Source of the DNA: Stutzerimonas frequens
GTDB lineage: Bacteria; Pseudomonadota; Gammaproteobacteria; Pseudomonadales; Pseudomonadaceae
Assembly: GCF_024448335.1 (NCBI RefSeq)
Contig: NZ_JAMOHM010000005.1
Coordinates: 124,001-188,000, forward strand
Length of the DNA stretch: 64,000 nt
Reading direction: 5' to 3'
The position numbers and the translations under genes are program-made. Positions 8,893 through 17,767 of the stretch are shown here, piece by piece (within the stretch, counting starts at the first letter, position 1; the number at the start of each line of letters is the position of its first letter). A model generated the notes under the pieces. The model was not told where the DNA came from and did no database searches. It worked only from the letters and a program-made list of their open reading frames with translations.

Positions 8893-9966
8893 ATGGCCAT
8901 GATGAAAGCCGCCGTGTTCGTCGAACCCGGGCGCATCGAACTGCAGGACAAACCCATACCCGAGATCGGCCCGAACGATGCGCTGTTGCGGATCACCACG
9001 ACAACCATCTGTGGCACCGATGTTCACATTCTCAAGGGCGAGTACCCGGTTGCCCCAGGACTGACCATTGGCCACGAGCCGGTGGGCGTCATCGAAAAGC
9101 TGGGCAGCAATGTCAGGGGCTACCAGGAGGGCCAGCGCGTGATCGCCGGCGCCATCTGCCCGAGCTTCACCTCCTACGCCTGCCAGGACGGCCTGCCGTC
9201 GCAGGATGGCGGCTGCTCGTGCCACGGTTACAAGCCCATGGGCGGCTGGCGTTTCGGCAACACCATCGACGGCACCCAGGCCGAATACGTGCTGGTGCCC
9301 GACGCCCAGGCCAACCTGGCGCCGGTGCCGGACGGCCTGACCGACGAGCAGGTGTTGATGTGTCCGGACATCATGTCCACCGGGTTCGCCGGCGCCGAGG
9401 CCGCCAACATCAAGATCGGCGACATCGTGGTGATCTTCGCCCAAGGCCCCATCGGCCTGTGTGCTACTGCCGGAGCCAGACTGCGTGGCGCTGGCACCAT
9501 CATCGCAGTGGACGGCGTCGATGCGCGGCTGGATATCGCGCGCAAGATGGGTGCGGATGTGACGCTCAACTTCCGCAATGTCGACGTGGTGGACGAGGTG
9601 CTCAAGCTGACCGGCGGCCGCGGCGTCGACGCTTCCATCGAGGCGCTGGGCCTGCAATCGACATTCGAGAGCGCGTTGCGAGTACTCAAGCCGGGCGGCA
9701 CGCTGTCCAGCCTCGGCGTCTATTCCAGTGACCTGACCATTCCGCTCGGCGCCTTCCACGCCGGCCTGGGCGACAACAAGATCGTCACCTCGCTCTGCCC
9801 CGGCGGCAAGGAGCGCATGCGCCGGCTGCTCAACGTGGTGGCTTCAGGGCGAGTCGATCTCGGCCCGCTGGTGACCCATCAGTATGCGCTGGCCGATATC
9901 AATGACGCCTACGATCTCTTCGCCAACCAGCGCGACGGGGTGCTGAAGGTAGCGATCAAGCCCTGA
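8893..9966 (+). CDS. Zinc-dependent medium-chain alcohol dehydrogenase
   Basis: This 357-residue medium-chain dehydrogenase resembles the secondary alcohol dehydrogenases of Thermoanaerobacter and Clostridium. The catalytic zinc set is visible: Cys in ICGTDVH (about 40), His-Glu in IGHEPVG (about 62) and Asp in CPDIMSTGFAGAE (about 155). The coenzyme domain follows (IFAQGPIGLCATAGARLRGA). Whether it uses NAD or NADP cannot be settled by eye. A strong AGGAGG ribosome site (8879-8885) fixes the ATG at 8893. From memory PAO1 has no such gene between fimX and serB, so it may be an accessory insertion. The alcohol substrate is unknown. Confidence 0.88.
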   Translation: MAMMKAAVFVEPGRIELQDKPIPEIGPNDALLRITTTTICGTDVHILKGEYPVAPGLTIGHEPVGVIEKLGSNVRGYQEGQRVIAGAICPSFTSYACQDGLPSQDGGCSCHGYKPMGGWRFGNTIDGTQAEYVLVPDAQANLAPVPDGLTDEQVLMCPDIMSTGFAGAEAANIKIGDIVVIFAQGPIGLCATAGARLRGAGTIIAVDGVDARLDIARKMGADVTLNFRNVDVVDEVLKLTGGRGVDASIEALGLQSTFESALRVLKPGGTLSSLGVYSSDLTIPLGAFHAGLGDNKIVTSLCPGGKERMRRLLNVVASGRVDLGPLVTHQYALADINDAYDLFANQRDGVLKVAIKP

Positions 9967-9970
9967 GGCC

Positions 9971-10014
9971 TGACGGCGACGGGCTGATGCCGCAGTATCA
10001 GCCCGTCGCCGTCA
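9971..10014. terminator. Perfect 17-bp stem-loop between convergent genes
   Basis: TGACGGCGACGGGCTGA (9971-9987) pairs without mismatch with TCAGCCCGTCGCCGTCA (9998-10014) around a 10-base loop. It lies between the dehydrogenase and serB and overlaps the serB stop codon. No T-tract follows on either strand. A two-way terminator or an mRNA 3'-end stabiliser is likely. Confidence 0.65.
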
Positions 10015-11226
10015 CTCGGAGCCTTCGCGATCGCGGAAGCCCAGCAGATAGAGGATGCCGTCCAGCCCCAGCGTGGAGATCGCCTGCTTGGCCGACTGCT
10101 TGACCAGCGGCTTGGCGCGGAAGGCGACGCCGAGGCCGGCCAGACCGAGCATCGGCAGATCGTTGGCGCCATCGCCAACGGCAATGGTCTGCTCCAGACA
10201 CAACCCTTCCTGCTCGGCCAGCTGACGCAACAGATCGGCCTTGCGCTGGGCATCGACGATGGGCTCGACCGCCACGCCGGTGACTTTGCCATTCTCGATC
10301 TGCAATTCGTTGGCGAATACGTAGTCGATGCCCAGCTTGGCCTGCAGCTGCTTGGCGAAGTAGCTGAAGCCGCCGGACAGAATCGCGGTCTTGTAGCCCA
10401 GACGCTTGAGCTCGGCGAACAGCACCTCGGCACCCTCGGTCAGCCGCAGGCTGGCGCCGATATCGGCGAGGACGTTCTCTGACAGCCCCTCGAGCAGCGC
10501 CAGGCGCTCCTTGAAGCTGGCGCGAAAGTCCAGTTCGCCGCGCATGGCGCGCTCGGTGATCTCGGACACCTGTTCACCGACGCCAGCGGCCTTGGCCAGC
10601 TCGTCGATGACCTCAGCCTCGATCAGCGTCGAATCCATGTCGAACACGGCCAGGCGGCGGTTGCGCCGGTAGACCGAGTCGCGCTGGAAGGCGATGTCGA
10701 CGTTCAGCTCCTGAGCCACGCTGAGAAACTCGGCGCGCAATGCGGCGGTGTCGGCAGGCTCGCCACGCACCGAAAACTCGATGCAGCCCTTACCTTGTTC
10801 TTCGGGCATGTCCAGCGGCATGCGTCCGGACAGACGATCGATGTGATCGATGTTGAGGCCATACTTGGCGGTGATCGAACTGACCCGCTGCAGCTGCTCG
10901 GCGGTGACCTTGCGAGTCAGCAGCGTGACGATGTGCCGAGCCTTGCCCTGGCCGGCCACCCAGTGCTGATAATCGGCCTCGGAGACAGGCGTGAAGCGCA
11001 CCTGCTGGTCGTGCTTGTAGCCCATGAACAGCACGTCCTTGAGCACTGACGAGGCACGCTCATTGTCGGGTATCTCGATCAGGATGCCGAACGACAGGGT
11101 GTCATGGATCACTGCCTGGCCGATGTCGAGAATGTTCACGCCTCCCTGGGCGAGCACGCCGGTGATGGCCGCGGTCAGGCCCGGACGGTCTTCACCGGTG
11201 ATGTTGATCAGGACGATTTCGCGCAA
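10012..11226 (-). CDS. serB: Phosphoserine phosphatase SerB
   Basis: It catalyses the last step of serine synthesis, removing phosphate from phosphoserine. The N terminus carries two ACT-type domains (EIVLINITGEDRPGLTAA from residue 3, a second one about 90-170). A HAD domain follows with the nucleophile motif FDMDSTLIEAE and the C-terminal AVGDGANDLPML. The start is a TTG at 11226 with GGGAG seven bases upstream; this gives the usual N terminus (REIVLINITGE) and 404 residues. An upstream ATG at 11262 is open but lacks support. A ytjB-type gene is divergent, the same pairing as in E. coli. Confidence 0.94.
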   Translation of the reverse strand: MREIVLINITGEDRPGLTAAITGVLAQGGVNILDIGQAVIHDTLSFGILIEIPDNERASSVLKDVLFMGYKHDQQVRFTPVSEADYQHWVAGQGKARHIVTLLTRKVTAEQLQRVSSITAKYGLNIDHIDRLSGRMPLDMPEEQGKGCIEFSVRGEPADTAALRAEFLSVAQELNVDIAFQRDSVYRRNRRLAVFDMDSTLIEAEVIDELAKAAGVGEQVSEITERAMRGELDFRASFKERLALLEGLSENVLADIGASLRLTEGAEVLFAELKRLGYKTAILSGGFSYFAKQLQAKLGIDYVFANELQIENGKVTGVAVEPIVDAQRKADLLRQLAEQEGLCLEQTIAVGDGANDLPMLGLAGLGVAFRAKPLVKQSAKQAISTLGLDGILYLLGFRDREGSE

Positions 11227-11404
11227 GGCGCAGCTCCCATGACAGGCAATGAAGGCCGGCATTCTACATCAGCTCGCCGTGCGCCAGGACAGCGTCCTAC
11301 GACTTCGCCTGCAAGCCCTGCGTGCCGCGTCCTCTTTAGCTAGACGCTCCCACGCAATTCGTCAGCTGATAGCTGCAGACCTTCAGCGCCCACCGTGCTT
11401 TCCG

Positions 11405-11410
11405 TATACT
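11405..11410 (+). promoter_or_regulatory. Candidate -10 box for the YtjB-type gene
   Basis: TATACT matches the sigma-70 -10 consensus at five of six positions and lies 35 bases before the chosen GTG start of the membrane protein gene. No good -35 element is seen at the right spacing. Confidence 0.35.
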
Positions 11411-11445
11411 GCTCGGCAATTTCCCGACGAGAAGAGCCGCGCTCT

Positions 11446-12978
11446 GTGAACCGGCCCGCATCCGTAAAGCCCGACAACTTCTTTCTCATGCTCTACCGCG
11501 CAGTGCGCCAGCATCGCGTGCCACTGGTGCTGCGTATCGCCAGCCACACGCTGCTGCTGGTGGCGCTGGCGCTGATCATCTATGCCTGGGTGATCGGCAT
11601 GCAGTTCAAGCACGCCATGGAACAGCAGGCCGATGCCCTCGGCCAGAGTCTGGTGACACAGACGGCGGCGTCGGCCACCGACCTGCTGGTGGCCAACGAC
11701 ATCCTCAGCCTCAACGTGCTGCTGAGCAATCTGGTGAAGAACCCGCTGGTCGCCCATGCGGCGATCTACAGCGTGGACAATCGCGTGCTGGCCGAGTCCG
11801 GCACGCGCCCACAGCAGGGCTTGCTAGGGGACGACAATGGCCTCTACTCGACGCCGATCAGCTTTCAGGAGGTGATCGCCGGGCACCTGCGTGTCAGCCT
11901 CGACATGCAGCAGTTCCAGCAGCCGATGACCATCAGCCTGCAAAGCATGGGCCTGCTCAGCCTGATTCTGCTGGCGCTGACCCTGACCCTGAGCATGCGC
12001 CTCGGCCGCCAGCTATCCACGCCGCTGATGCAGATGCGCCTCTGGCTGCGCGACCCGGACGATCCGGCACCGGGCGCCGGGCGGCAGGACGAAATCGGCG
12101 ATCTCGCCCGGCAACTGCAGGCGCGTCTGGTACCGGAGAAGCCAGAGCCGGAGCTTGACCTCAGCGATGCACTGGACGAGGACTATTTCGAGCAGGACGC
12201 AGATCGCTCCGCCCAAGACAGCCCGAGCCTGTCTCGCCCCGAGCGCTTCGAGGCCGACCTGGACGAAGACCAGCCGCAGCGTCAGGTGCGGCTGTCGGCA
12301 AACAGCGACGACGATCTGGAGATAGCGGACGACGAACCGCCATTCGACAGCCCCGCTCCCGCCAGCCGGGCTCCGCAGCCGACGGCCGCGCCACGCTCGA
12401 CGCGCAGCGCCGTGCTGGCCATCCAGCTCGGCAATCAGGATCAGCTGCGCCGCCTGCCGCGCGAGCGCCTGACCGAACTGCTGCAACGCTACCGTGATTG
12501 CCTCCAGCAGGCGGCGACGCTCTACCAGGCCGAGCTGCATACGCTCAACGACGGCAGCAGTCTGATGCTGTTCCATAGTCAGGACGACGAGCAGAATTAC
12601 CTCACCCATGCCATCTGCTGCGGCGAGCTGATGCGCGCGCTTGGCCATGCCCTGCAGATCGACCTCGCCGACAGTGGTATCACCCTGCAGCTGCAACTGG
12701 GCCTGACCCAGGGCGACAACCTGTTCGATCTCGGCCAGGGTGACCTGCTGCTCAGCGAAGCGGCACAGGCTGCACTGGAGATGTCGCTGCACAGCCGTAA
12801 TCTGCTGCTGGTCGAGCGCAGCATCAGCGACGACCGCCTGATCCAGCAACGTGCCCGCATCCGCCCCATCGCCAGCCCGGAAGGCGCCTGCTGCGTCGAG
12901 CGCCTGCTCGACCCGTACCCGTCATTGCTGGAGCGTCAGCTCACGCGCATGCACGAGCTACGCAGCCGCATTCACTGA
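11446..12978 (+). CDS. YtjB/AhpA (Smp)-family membrane protein
   Basis: The N terminus (about residues 25-190) has two membrane helices around an extracytoplasmic segment of about 130 residues, as in the SMP_2 / YtjB family. A long acidic, proline-rich linker follows (about 220-335, such as EDYFEQDADRS). The C-terminal part (about 340-490) looks like a degenerate nucleotide-cyclase-type fold, an inference from its strand pattern. The function of this family is unclear. The GTG at 11446 is chosen because the open frame farther upstream overlaps a promoter-like TATACT; the ATG at 11488 is an alternative. It is divergent from serB, as ytjB is in E. coli. Confidence 0.72.
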   Translation: MNRPASVKPDNFFLMLYRAVRQHRVPLVLRIASHTLLLVALALIIYAWVIGMQFKHAMEQQADALGQSLVTQTAASATDLLVANDILSLNVLLSNLVKNPLVAHAAIYSVDNRVLAESGTRPQQGLLGDDNGLYSTPISFQEVIAGHLRVSLDMQQFQQPMTISLQSMGLLSLILLALTLTLSMRLGRQLSTPLMQMRLWLRDPDDPAPGAGRQDEIGDLARQLQARLVPEKPEPELDLSDALDEDYFEQDADRSAQDSPSLSRPERFEADLDEDQPQRQVRLSANSDDDLEIADDEPPFDSPAPASRAPQPTAAPRSTRSAVLAIQLGNQDQLRRLPRERLTELLQRYRDCLQQAATLYQAELHTLNDGSSLMLFHSQDDEQNYLTHAICCGELMRALGHALQIDLADSGITLQLQLGLTQGDNLFDLGQGDLLLSEAAQAALEMSLHSRNLLLVERSISDDRLIQQRARIRPIASPEGACCVERLLDPYPSLLERQLTRMHELRSRIH

Positions 12979-13054
12979 CGCAAGCCATACGATCGCTTTC
13001 AAGCGAGTCGCGCGGCGAGCATGCCCGCAGAGGCAACCAGCCCGAGAGAACGAA

Positions 13055-13084
13055 AAAGCCCGACCAGATCGCTGGCCGGGCTTT
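13055..13084. terminator. Bidirectional intrinsic terminator
   Basis: AAAGCCCGACCAG (13055-13067) pairs with CTGGCCGGGCTTT (13072-13084) with one mismatch and a four-base loop. T-runs flank it on both strands. It separates the YtjB-type gene from the convergent lipoprotein gene and would serve both. Confidence 0.85.
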
Positions 13085-13120
13085 GTCATAGCACGGGCTG
13101 CAACAGCCGCCGCAACAGGG

Positions 13121-13825
13121 TCAGAAGCGAAACACTTCCATGTCGGTGCGGATAGGTTCGGCGGCCGGGATCCGCGGTGCCGGCGCTTCGGCAGATTTGA
13201 CCGGCGGCTTGGCTGGCGCAGGCTTGGGCGCCATCTTCGCCACTAGGGTCGGCTCAACCGCCTGCGCCAACATCTCGCTCAGTCGCTGAAGCAACTGACT
13301 CTGCGCACGTACCTGGTCTGTTGCCGTGCCCTGATGCTCCTCCTGCAGCCGCACCAGGCGAGTGCCCAGATGCTTGCCCGCCTTGTCCCTGAGCCGCCAC
13401 TGCGCCTCGAGCACCGCCGGGTACTGCGGACCGGAATCCAGACGCGAGATCGACAGCTCGATCTGTACCTCCGCCGCGAACCCCTCTTCAGCCGGGCCGA
13501 GCACGAGGCTCTGGGTGTCTAGGCGCCAGGCCAGCTGACGCAGCAACAGCTGCTCGATATCACCCTTCAGGCTGCCCGCCCAGCGTGCCTGCTGATCATC
13601 GGCAGCCAGGCTGCCATCGGCCAGGCGCTGCAGCAGAGCATCGCGCTGCAGGTAGTCGGCCAACGCCACCGGCGCCAGCAGCACGGACGCTCCATCGGTT
13701 CTTTCAGGCACCTCGGTCGTACCGCTGTCGAGCCGATACATCGGCGCCGGCTTGAGCCCGGTGCAGCCAGTCAAGCCAATGCTGGCCAGCAACAAAACAG
13801 TCGGAACACGCAGCAAGTTCTTCAT
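13121..13825 (-). CDS. PqiC-like ABC-transport auxiliary lipoprotein
   Basis: A 234-residue lipoprotein. The signal peptide MKNLLRVPTVLLLASIGLTGC ends in a good lipobox (LTGC, Cys21). The mature part has the strand and 'MYRLDSG' start typical of PqiC/DUF330-type auxiliary lipoproteins, which work with MCE-domain lipid transporters at the outer membrane. The C-terminal 40 residues are a Lys/Pro/Ala-rich tail. The start at 13825 is chosen because it begins the signal peptide; an ATG three codons upstream (13834) is also possible. No MCE gene is nearby, so the partner is unknown. The family call rests on motif resemblance only. Confidence 0.7.
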   Translation of the reverse strand: MKNLLRVPTVLLLASIGLTGCTGLKPAPMYRLDSGTTEVPERTDGASVLLAPVALADYLQRDALLQRLADGSLAADDQQARWAGSLKGDIEQLLLRQLAWRLDTQSLVLGPAEEGFAAEVQIELSISRLDSGPQYPAVLEAQWRLRDKAGKHLGTRLVRLQEEHQGTATDQVRAQSQLLQRLSEMLAQAVEPTLVAKMAPKPAPAKPPVKSAEAPAPRIPAAEPIRTDMEVFRF

Positions 13826-14010
13826 TACCGTCATAACACCAAAATTCTTCTGGCCGCCTGCGGCCCTACGGCCAGCAATGCCTCGTGCATATGTAGCGCG
13901 CCGGAAAACGAATAAGCGACGCGGAAGAAAAGCACCGGCGACATGCCGCAGGCTGGAAAGGCCGCTATCTTCCGTGAAAGCGGCCGTCGATTCCAGCGCC
14001 AATGCGCTGG

Positions 14011-16263
14011 TCAGACCTCAACCTGCAGCCCTTCGACACGCTGGAAGCCGCGTGGCAGCTTGTTGCCGCGCCGCCCGCGCTCGCCCTTGTAATGCTCGAG
14101 GTCTTCGGCCTTGAGCGACAGCGTGCGCTTACCGGCCTGCAACAGCAACGTCGCGCCGGCGGGCAATACCGCCAGATCGACCAGATACTCCTCGCGACTG
14201 GCCACCCGCTCGCCAGGAATGCCAATGATCTTGTTGCCCTTGCCCTTGCCCAGCTGAGGCAGATCGCGCACCGGGAACACCAGCAGACGGCCTTCGGTCG
14301 TCACGGCAGCCAGCCAGTCCTCCTCGCGATTGGCCAGGGGGCGCGGGGCGACGACGCGGGCGCCGGTCGGCAGCGAGAGCAGTGCCTTGCCAGCCTTGTT
14401 CTTGGCCTGCAGGTCCTCGCCCTTGACGACAAAGCCATAGCCGGCATCCGAGGCGATCACATAGAGCGCCTCGTCGTCGGGCAACAGCACGCATTCGAAG
14501 CTGGCGCCTGGCGGCGGGGTCAGCCGGCCGGTGAGCGGCTCGCCCTGGCCACGTGCCGAAGGCAACGAGTGCGCCGCCAGCGAATAGCTGCGTCCAGTGG
14601 AGTCGATGAACACCGCATATTGATTCGAGCGCCCGGCCGCAGCCGCCTTGAAGCCATCCCCGGCCTTGTAGGACAGTCCGCCGGCATCGACATCGTGGCC
14701 CTTGGCGCAGCGCGCCCAGCCCTTGTCGGAGATCACCACGGTGACCGGCTCGGACGGCAGCAGCTCGTTTTCCGACAGCGCACGGGCCTCGGCACGCTCG
14801 ACGATCGGCGAGCGACGGTCATCGCCGTAGGTTTCCGCGTCCTCGATCAGTTCCTTGCGCACCAGCTTCTTCAGCTTGCTTTCGCTGCCCAGCAGCGCCA
14901 GCAGTTTCTCGCGTTCCTTGGCCAGCTCGTCCTGCTCGCCGCGGATCTTCATCTCTTCCAGGCGCGCCAGCTGGCGCAGGCGGGTATCGAGGATGTAGTC
15001 GGCCTGCAGTTCGGACAATTCGAAACGCGCCATCAGCACCGGCTTGGGCTGATCCTCGGTCCGGATGATGTGGATCACCTCATCCAGATTGAGGAACGCC
15101 ACCAAGAGGCCTTCCAACAGGTGCAGACGCTTCTCGACCTTGTCCAGGCGGAACTGCAGACGACGGCGCACGGTACCGATGCGGTAGGTCAGCCACTCGC
15201 TGAGCAGGGTGCGCAGGTTTTTCACCTGTGGACGCCCATCGAGGCCGATGACGTTGGTGTTGACCCGGTAACTGGACTCCAGATCGGTGGTGGCGAACAG
15301 GTGCTGCATCAGCGCCTCGACATCGACCCGATTGGAGCGCGGGATGATGACGATGCGGCAGGGGTTTTCGTGGTCCGATTCATCACGCAGGTCGGCCACC
15401 ATCGGCAGCTTCTTGGCCTGCATCTGCCCGGCGATCTGCTCGAGCACCTTGGAGCCGGACACCTGGTGCGGCAGCGCGGTGACCACCACGTCGCCGTCTT
15501 CGACCCGGTAGACGGCACGCATGCGCACGGAGCCGCGGCCGGTTTCGTAGATTTTCAGCAGGTCCGCGCGCGGCGTGACGATCTCCGCCTCGGTCGGGAA
15601 ATCCGGCCCCTGCACATGCTCGCAGAGCTGCTCGACGCTGGCATTCGGCTCGTCGAGCAGACGCACGCAGGCGGCGGCGACTTCACGCAGGTTGTGCGGC
15701 GGCACGTCGGTGGCCATGCCCACGGCGATGCCGGTGGTGCCGTTGAGCAGCAGGTTGGGCAGCCGCGCCGGCAGGGTCGCCGGTTCGTCGAGGGTGCCGT
15801 CGAAGTTCGGTACCCAGTCCACCGTGCCCTGCCCCAGCTCGGACAGCAGCACCTCGGAATAGCGTGACAGGCGCGCCTCGGTGTAGCGCATGGCGGCGAA
15901 GGACTTGGGATCGTCCGGCGCACCCCAGTTGCCCTGACCGTCGACCAGCGTGTAGCGATAGCTGAACGGCTGCGCCATCAGCACCATGGCCTCGTAGCAG
16001 GCGCTGTCGCCGTGCGGATGGAACTTGCCGAGCACGTCACCGACCGTGCGCGCCGACTTCTTGTGCTTGGCGTCGGCATTCAGGCCGAGCTCGCTCATGG
16101 CATAGACGATGCGCCGCTGCACCGGCTTCAAGCCATCGCCGATATGCGGCAGCGCGCGATCCATGATCACGTACATGGAGTAATTGAGGTACGCCTGCTC
16201 GGTGAAGTCGGCGAGGGAGCGCCGCTCCACGCCATCGAGGCTCAGGTCGAGGGATTCGCTCAT
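14011..16263 (-). CDS. parC: DNA topoisomerase IV subunit A
   Basis: ParC is the breakage-reunion subunit of topoisomerase IV, which unlinks daughter chromosomes. The 750-residue length is normal. The catalytic Tyr is at 127 (MRYTEARLS). The quinolone-resistance region reads [15 protein letters not shown], with wild-type Ser87 and Glu91, so no common ParC resistance change is present. The C-terminal beta-pinwheel is complete. It is the last gene of a four-gene operon with parE first; its ATG overlaps the upstream stop by four bases. Confidence 0.98.
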   Translation of the reverse strand: MSESLDLSLDGVERRSLADFTEQAYLNYSMYVIMDRALPHIGDGLKPVQRRIVYAMSELGLNADAKHKKSARTVGDVLGKFHPHGDSACYEAMVLMAQPFSYRYTLVDGQGNWGAPDDPKSFAAMRYTEARLSRYSEVLLSELGQGTVDWVPNFDGTLDEPATLPARLPNLLLNGTTGIAVGMATDVPPHNLREVAAACVRLLDEPNASVEQLCEHVQGPDFPTEAEIVTPRADLLKIYETGRGSVRMRAVYRVEDGDVVVTALPHQVSGSKVLEQIAGQMQAKKLPMVADLRDESDHENPCRIVIIPRSNRVDVEALMQHLFATTDLESSYRVNTNVIGLDGRPQVKNLRTLLSEWLTYRIGTVRRRLQFRLDKVEKRLHLLEGLLVAFLNLDEVIHIIRTEDQPKPVLMARFELSELQADYILDTRLRQLARLEEMKIRGEQDELAKEREKLLALLGSESKLKKLVRKELIEDAETYGDDRRSPIVERAEARALSENELLPSEPVTVVISDKGWARCAKGHDVDAGGLSYKAGDGFKAAAAGRSNQYAVFIDSTGRSYSLAAHSLPSARGQGEPLTGRLTPPPGASFECVLLPDDEALYVIASDAGYGFVVKGEDLQAKNKAGKALLSLPTGARVVAPRPLANREEDWLAAVTTEGRLLVFPVRDLPQLGKGKGNKIIGIPGERVASREEYLVDLAVLPAGATLLLQAGKRTLSLKAEDLEHYKGERGRRGNKLPRGFQRVEGLQVEV

Positions 16264-16787
16264 GGTCGATCCGTTACATGCTGGCGCAGCACCAGGGTGC
16301 CGGCGCGCTGGGTGAATTCAAGTTGTTTCAGGGCGCTCATGCCGAGCAGAACCTGTTCGCTGCGAAAGCCGGGGGCGACGATGGCGCGCACATCGCGCAG
16401 CCTGATTTCGCCAAGTTCGAGACTTGGCAGCACGGTGCGATAGCCGGTGGTCTGGCCATTGGCGGTGTGCAGCATCACCGGTGCGCCACGCTCCAGCCCC
16501 AGCCGTTCGGCCAGCTCGGCCGGCACCGCGACATCGGTGGCGCCCGTGTCGAGCAGAAAGATGACCGCCTCGCCGTTGATCTTGCCGCTGGCAACGAAAT
16601 GTCCCTGGACGTTGCCAGCCAGCTGCACCTCGACCTGCTCGCCCTCCAGCTGGGATACCGGTTGGCGGTTGGGGTTGACGCGATCTGCCTCCCAGGCGGC
16701 AAAGAAGCGTGTGGCCAGGAACAGCCCGATACCCCAGGCGAGCACCAGCATCACCCGCCCGGCACGACGCCCGGCCGTCTGGCTCAA
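16260..16787 (-). CDS. Membrane-anchored retropepsin-like aspartic protease
   Basis: A 175-residue protein with one N-terminal membrane helix (about residues 12-32) and a single retropepsin-like domain. The catalytic motif [13 protein letters not shown] (D-T-G) is near residue 80, and a later hydrophobic-Gly motif ([12 protein letters not shown]) is near 147. It fits the TIGR02281 family of clan AA aspartic proteases found in proteobacteria. The active enzyme would be a dimer facing the periplasm. Four-base overlaps at both ends couple its translation to the phytase-like gene upstream and to parC downstream. Its substrate is unknown. Confidence 0.85.
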   Translation of the reverse strand: MSQTAGRRAGRVMLVLAWGIGLFLATRFFAAWEADRVNPNRQPVSQLEGEQVEVQLAGNVQGHFVASGKINGEAVIFLLDTGATDVAVPAELAERLGLERGAPVMLHTANGQTTGYRTVLPSLELGEIRLRDVRAIVAPGFRSEQVLLGMSALKQLEFTQRAGTLVLRQHVTDRP

Positions 16788-17767
16788 GGCTTCGCACCCC
16801 AGCCGCCTTTCGGCGCGGAGAATCGCCAGACAATGGGACGCTTCTCGCCGTCACCGCGAGCCTTGCCGTTGTTGTCGACGCCAATCCAGGCGCCCTCTTC
16901 GTCGATCCACAGCGCTTCGGCATTACCGTAGGGCTCTGCGTAACGGCGCTCCTCGGTCAACGCCTCCTCGGCAAATGACCAGCAGCGCTCGACCGCACCA
17001 GTGGTGAGGCTGCGACGGCAGACGCGGTAGGCCGAGGGTTCCAGCACGAAGACCTTGTCGCCGAAGAACGCCACCGCCGAGAAGCTTTTCGGCAGTGGTG
17101 CATCGCCCAATGCAGGGGGCGGCGGCTGATCGCCACCCTCGGCCATCAGCACGCAGCCGCCCGTGCATTGCCAACTGCTCTGCTGGCGATGTAGTACCAG
17201 CAGCCCTCGGCGCTCACGCTCGGCGGCGAGCCAGAGGCGCTCTGCCTTCGGATCGACGGCGATGCCCTCGAACAATGCATTGAAATGCCAGAGCATGCCG
17301 CTGGCCCGCGCCTGGCGCACCAGCGATTCGGGCAGGCGCAGCCACTCCGCCGTGCCCGCCGGGCTCACCCGCAGCACGGCGGCATGCGCCTCGCTGACCA
17401 GATAGCGATTGCCCAGGCTGTCGCAGCTCAGCCCTTCGAAATCCAGGTGACCACCGCGTACGTGGCCACTGAGCCAGGTGCGCATGCGCATGCCCCAAGG
17501 CAAACCGCTATCCGGCGGAGGGCCGGCTTCGAAGCGCTCAGGCTCCGCCTGCCAGGGCGATACGCTGGTATCCAGACGATAGAGAACGTCATCCTCGCGG
17601 TCGGAAACGGCCCACAGCGCATCGCCACACCAGGCTATTCCGGACAGGTTGCCACCGCTCATACCCGCCACCGGATGCTCGCTCAACAGCTTCAGCTCGG
17701 GCGCCGGCTCGTTGGCCCAGAGCGGTGCCGACGCCAGACTCAGCAGCGCTAGCCAGCGACGGATCAA
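16784..17767 (-). CDS. Esterase-like phytase-family periplasmic protein
   Basis: The 327-residue product starts with a signal peptide (cleavage near APLWANE, about residue 19). The mature protein looks like a beta-propeller of the 'esterase-like activity of phytase' family (PF13449 type), with repeated strands such as LSGIAWCGDALWAVSDRED and LDFEGLSCDSLGNRYLVSE. The Asp/Glu-Gly motifs recur around the propeller. It lies between parE and the retropepsin-like gene and overlaps each by four bases, so it is translated from the topoisomerase IV message. Its substrate is unknown; the family name does not prove phytase activity. Confidence 0.78.
   Translation of the reverse strand: MIRRWLALLSLASAPLWANEPAPELKLLSEHPVAGMSGGNLSGIAWCGDALWAVSDREDDVLYRLDTSVSPWQAEPERFEAGPPPDSGLPWGMRMRTWLSGHVRGGHLDFEGLSCDSLGNRYLVSEAHAAVLRVSPAGTAEWLRLPESLVRQARASGMLWHFNALFEGIAVDPKAERLWLAAERERRGLLVLHRQQSSWQCTGGCVLMAEGGDQPPPPALGDAPLPKSFSAVAFFGDKVFVLEPSAYRVCRRSLTTGAVERCWSFAEEALTEERRYAEPYGNAEALWIDEEGAWIGVDNNGKARGDGEKRPIVWRFSAPKGGWGAKP

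Noticed and set aside
13826..14002. N-terminal extension of the PqiC-like lipoprotein
   Set aside because: A signal peptide with lipobox begins at 13825; the extra 59 residues would bury it.
14002..15867. 621-residue open frame antisense to parC
   Set aside because: Shadow of the conserved parC frame; no domain and no ribosome site.
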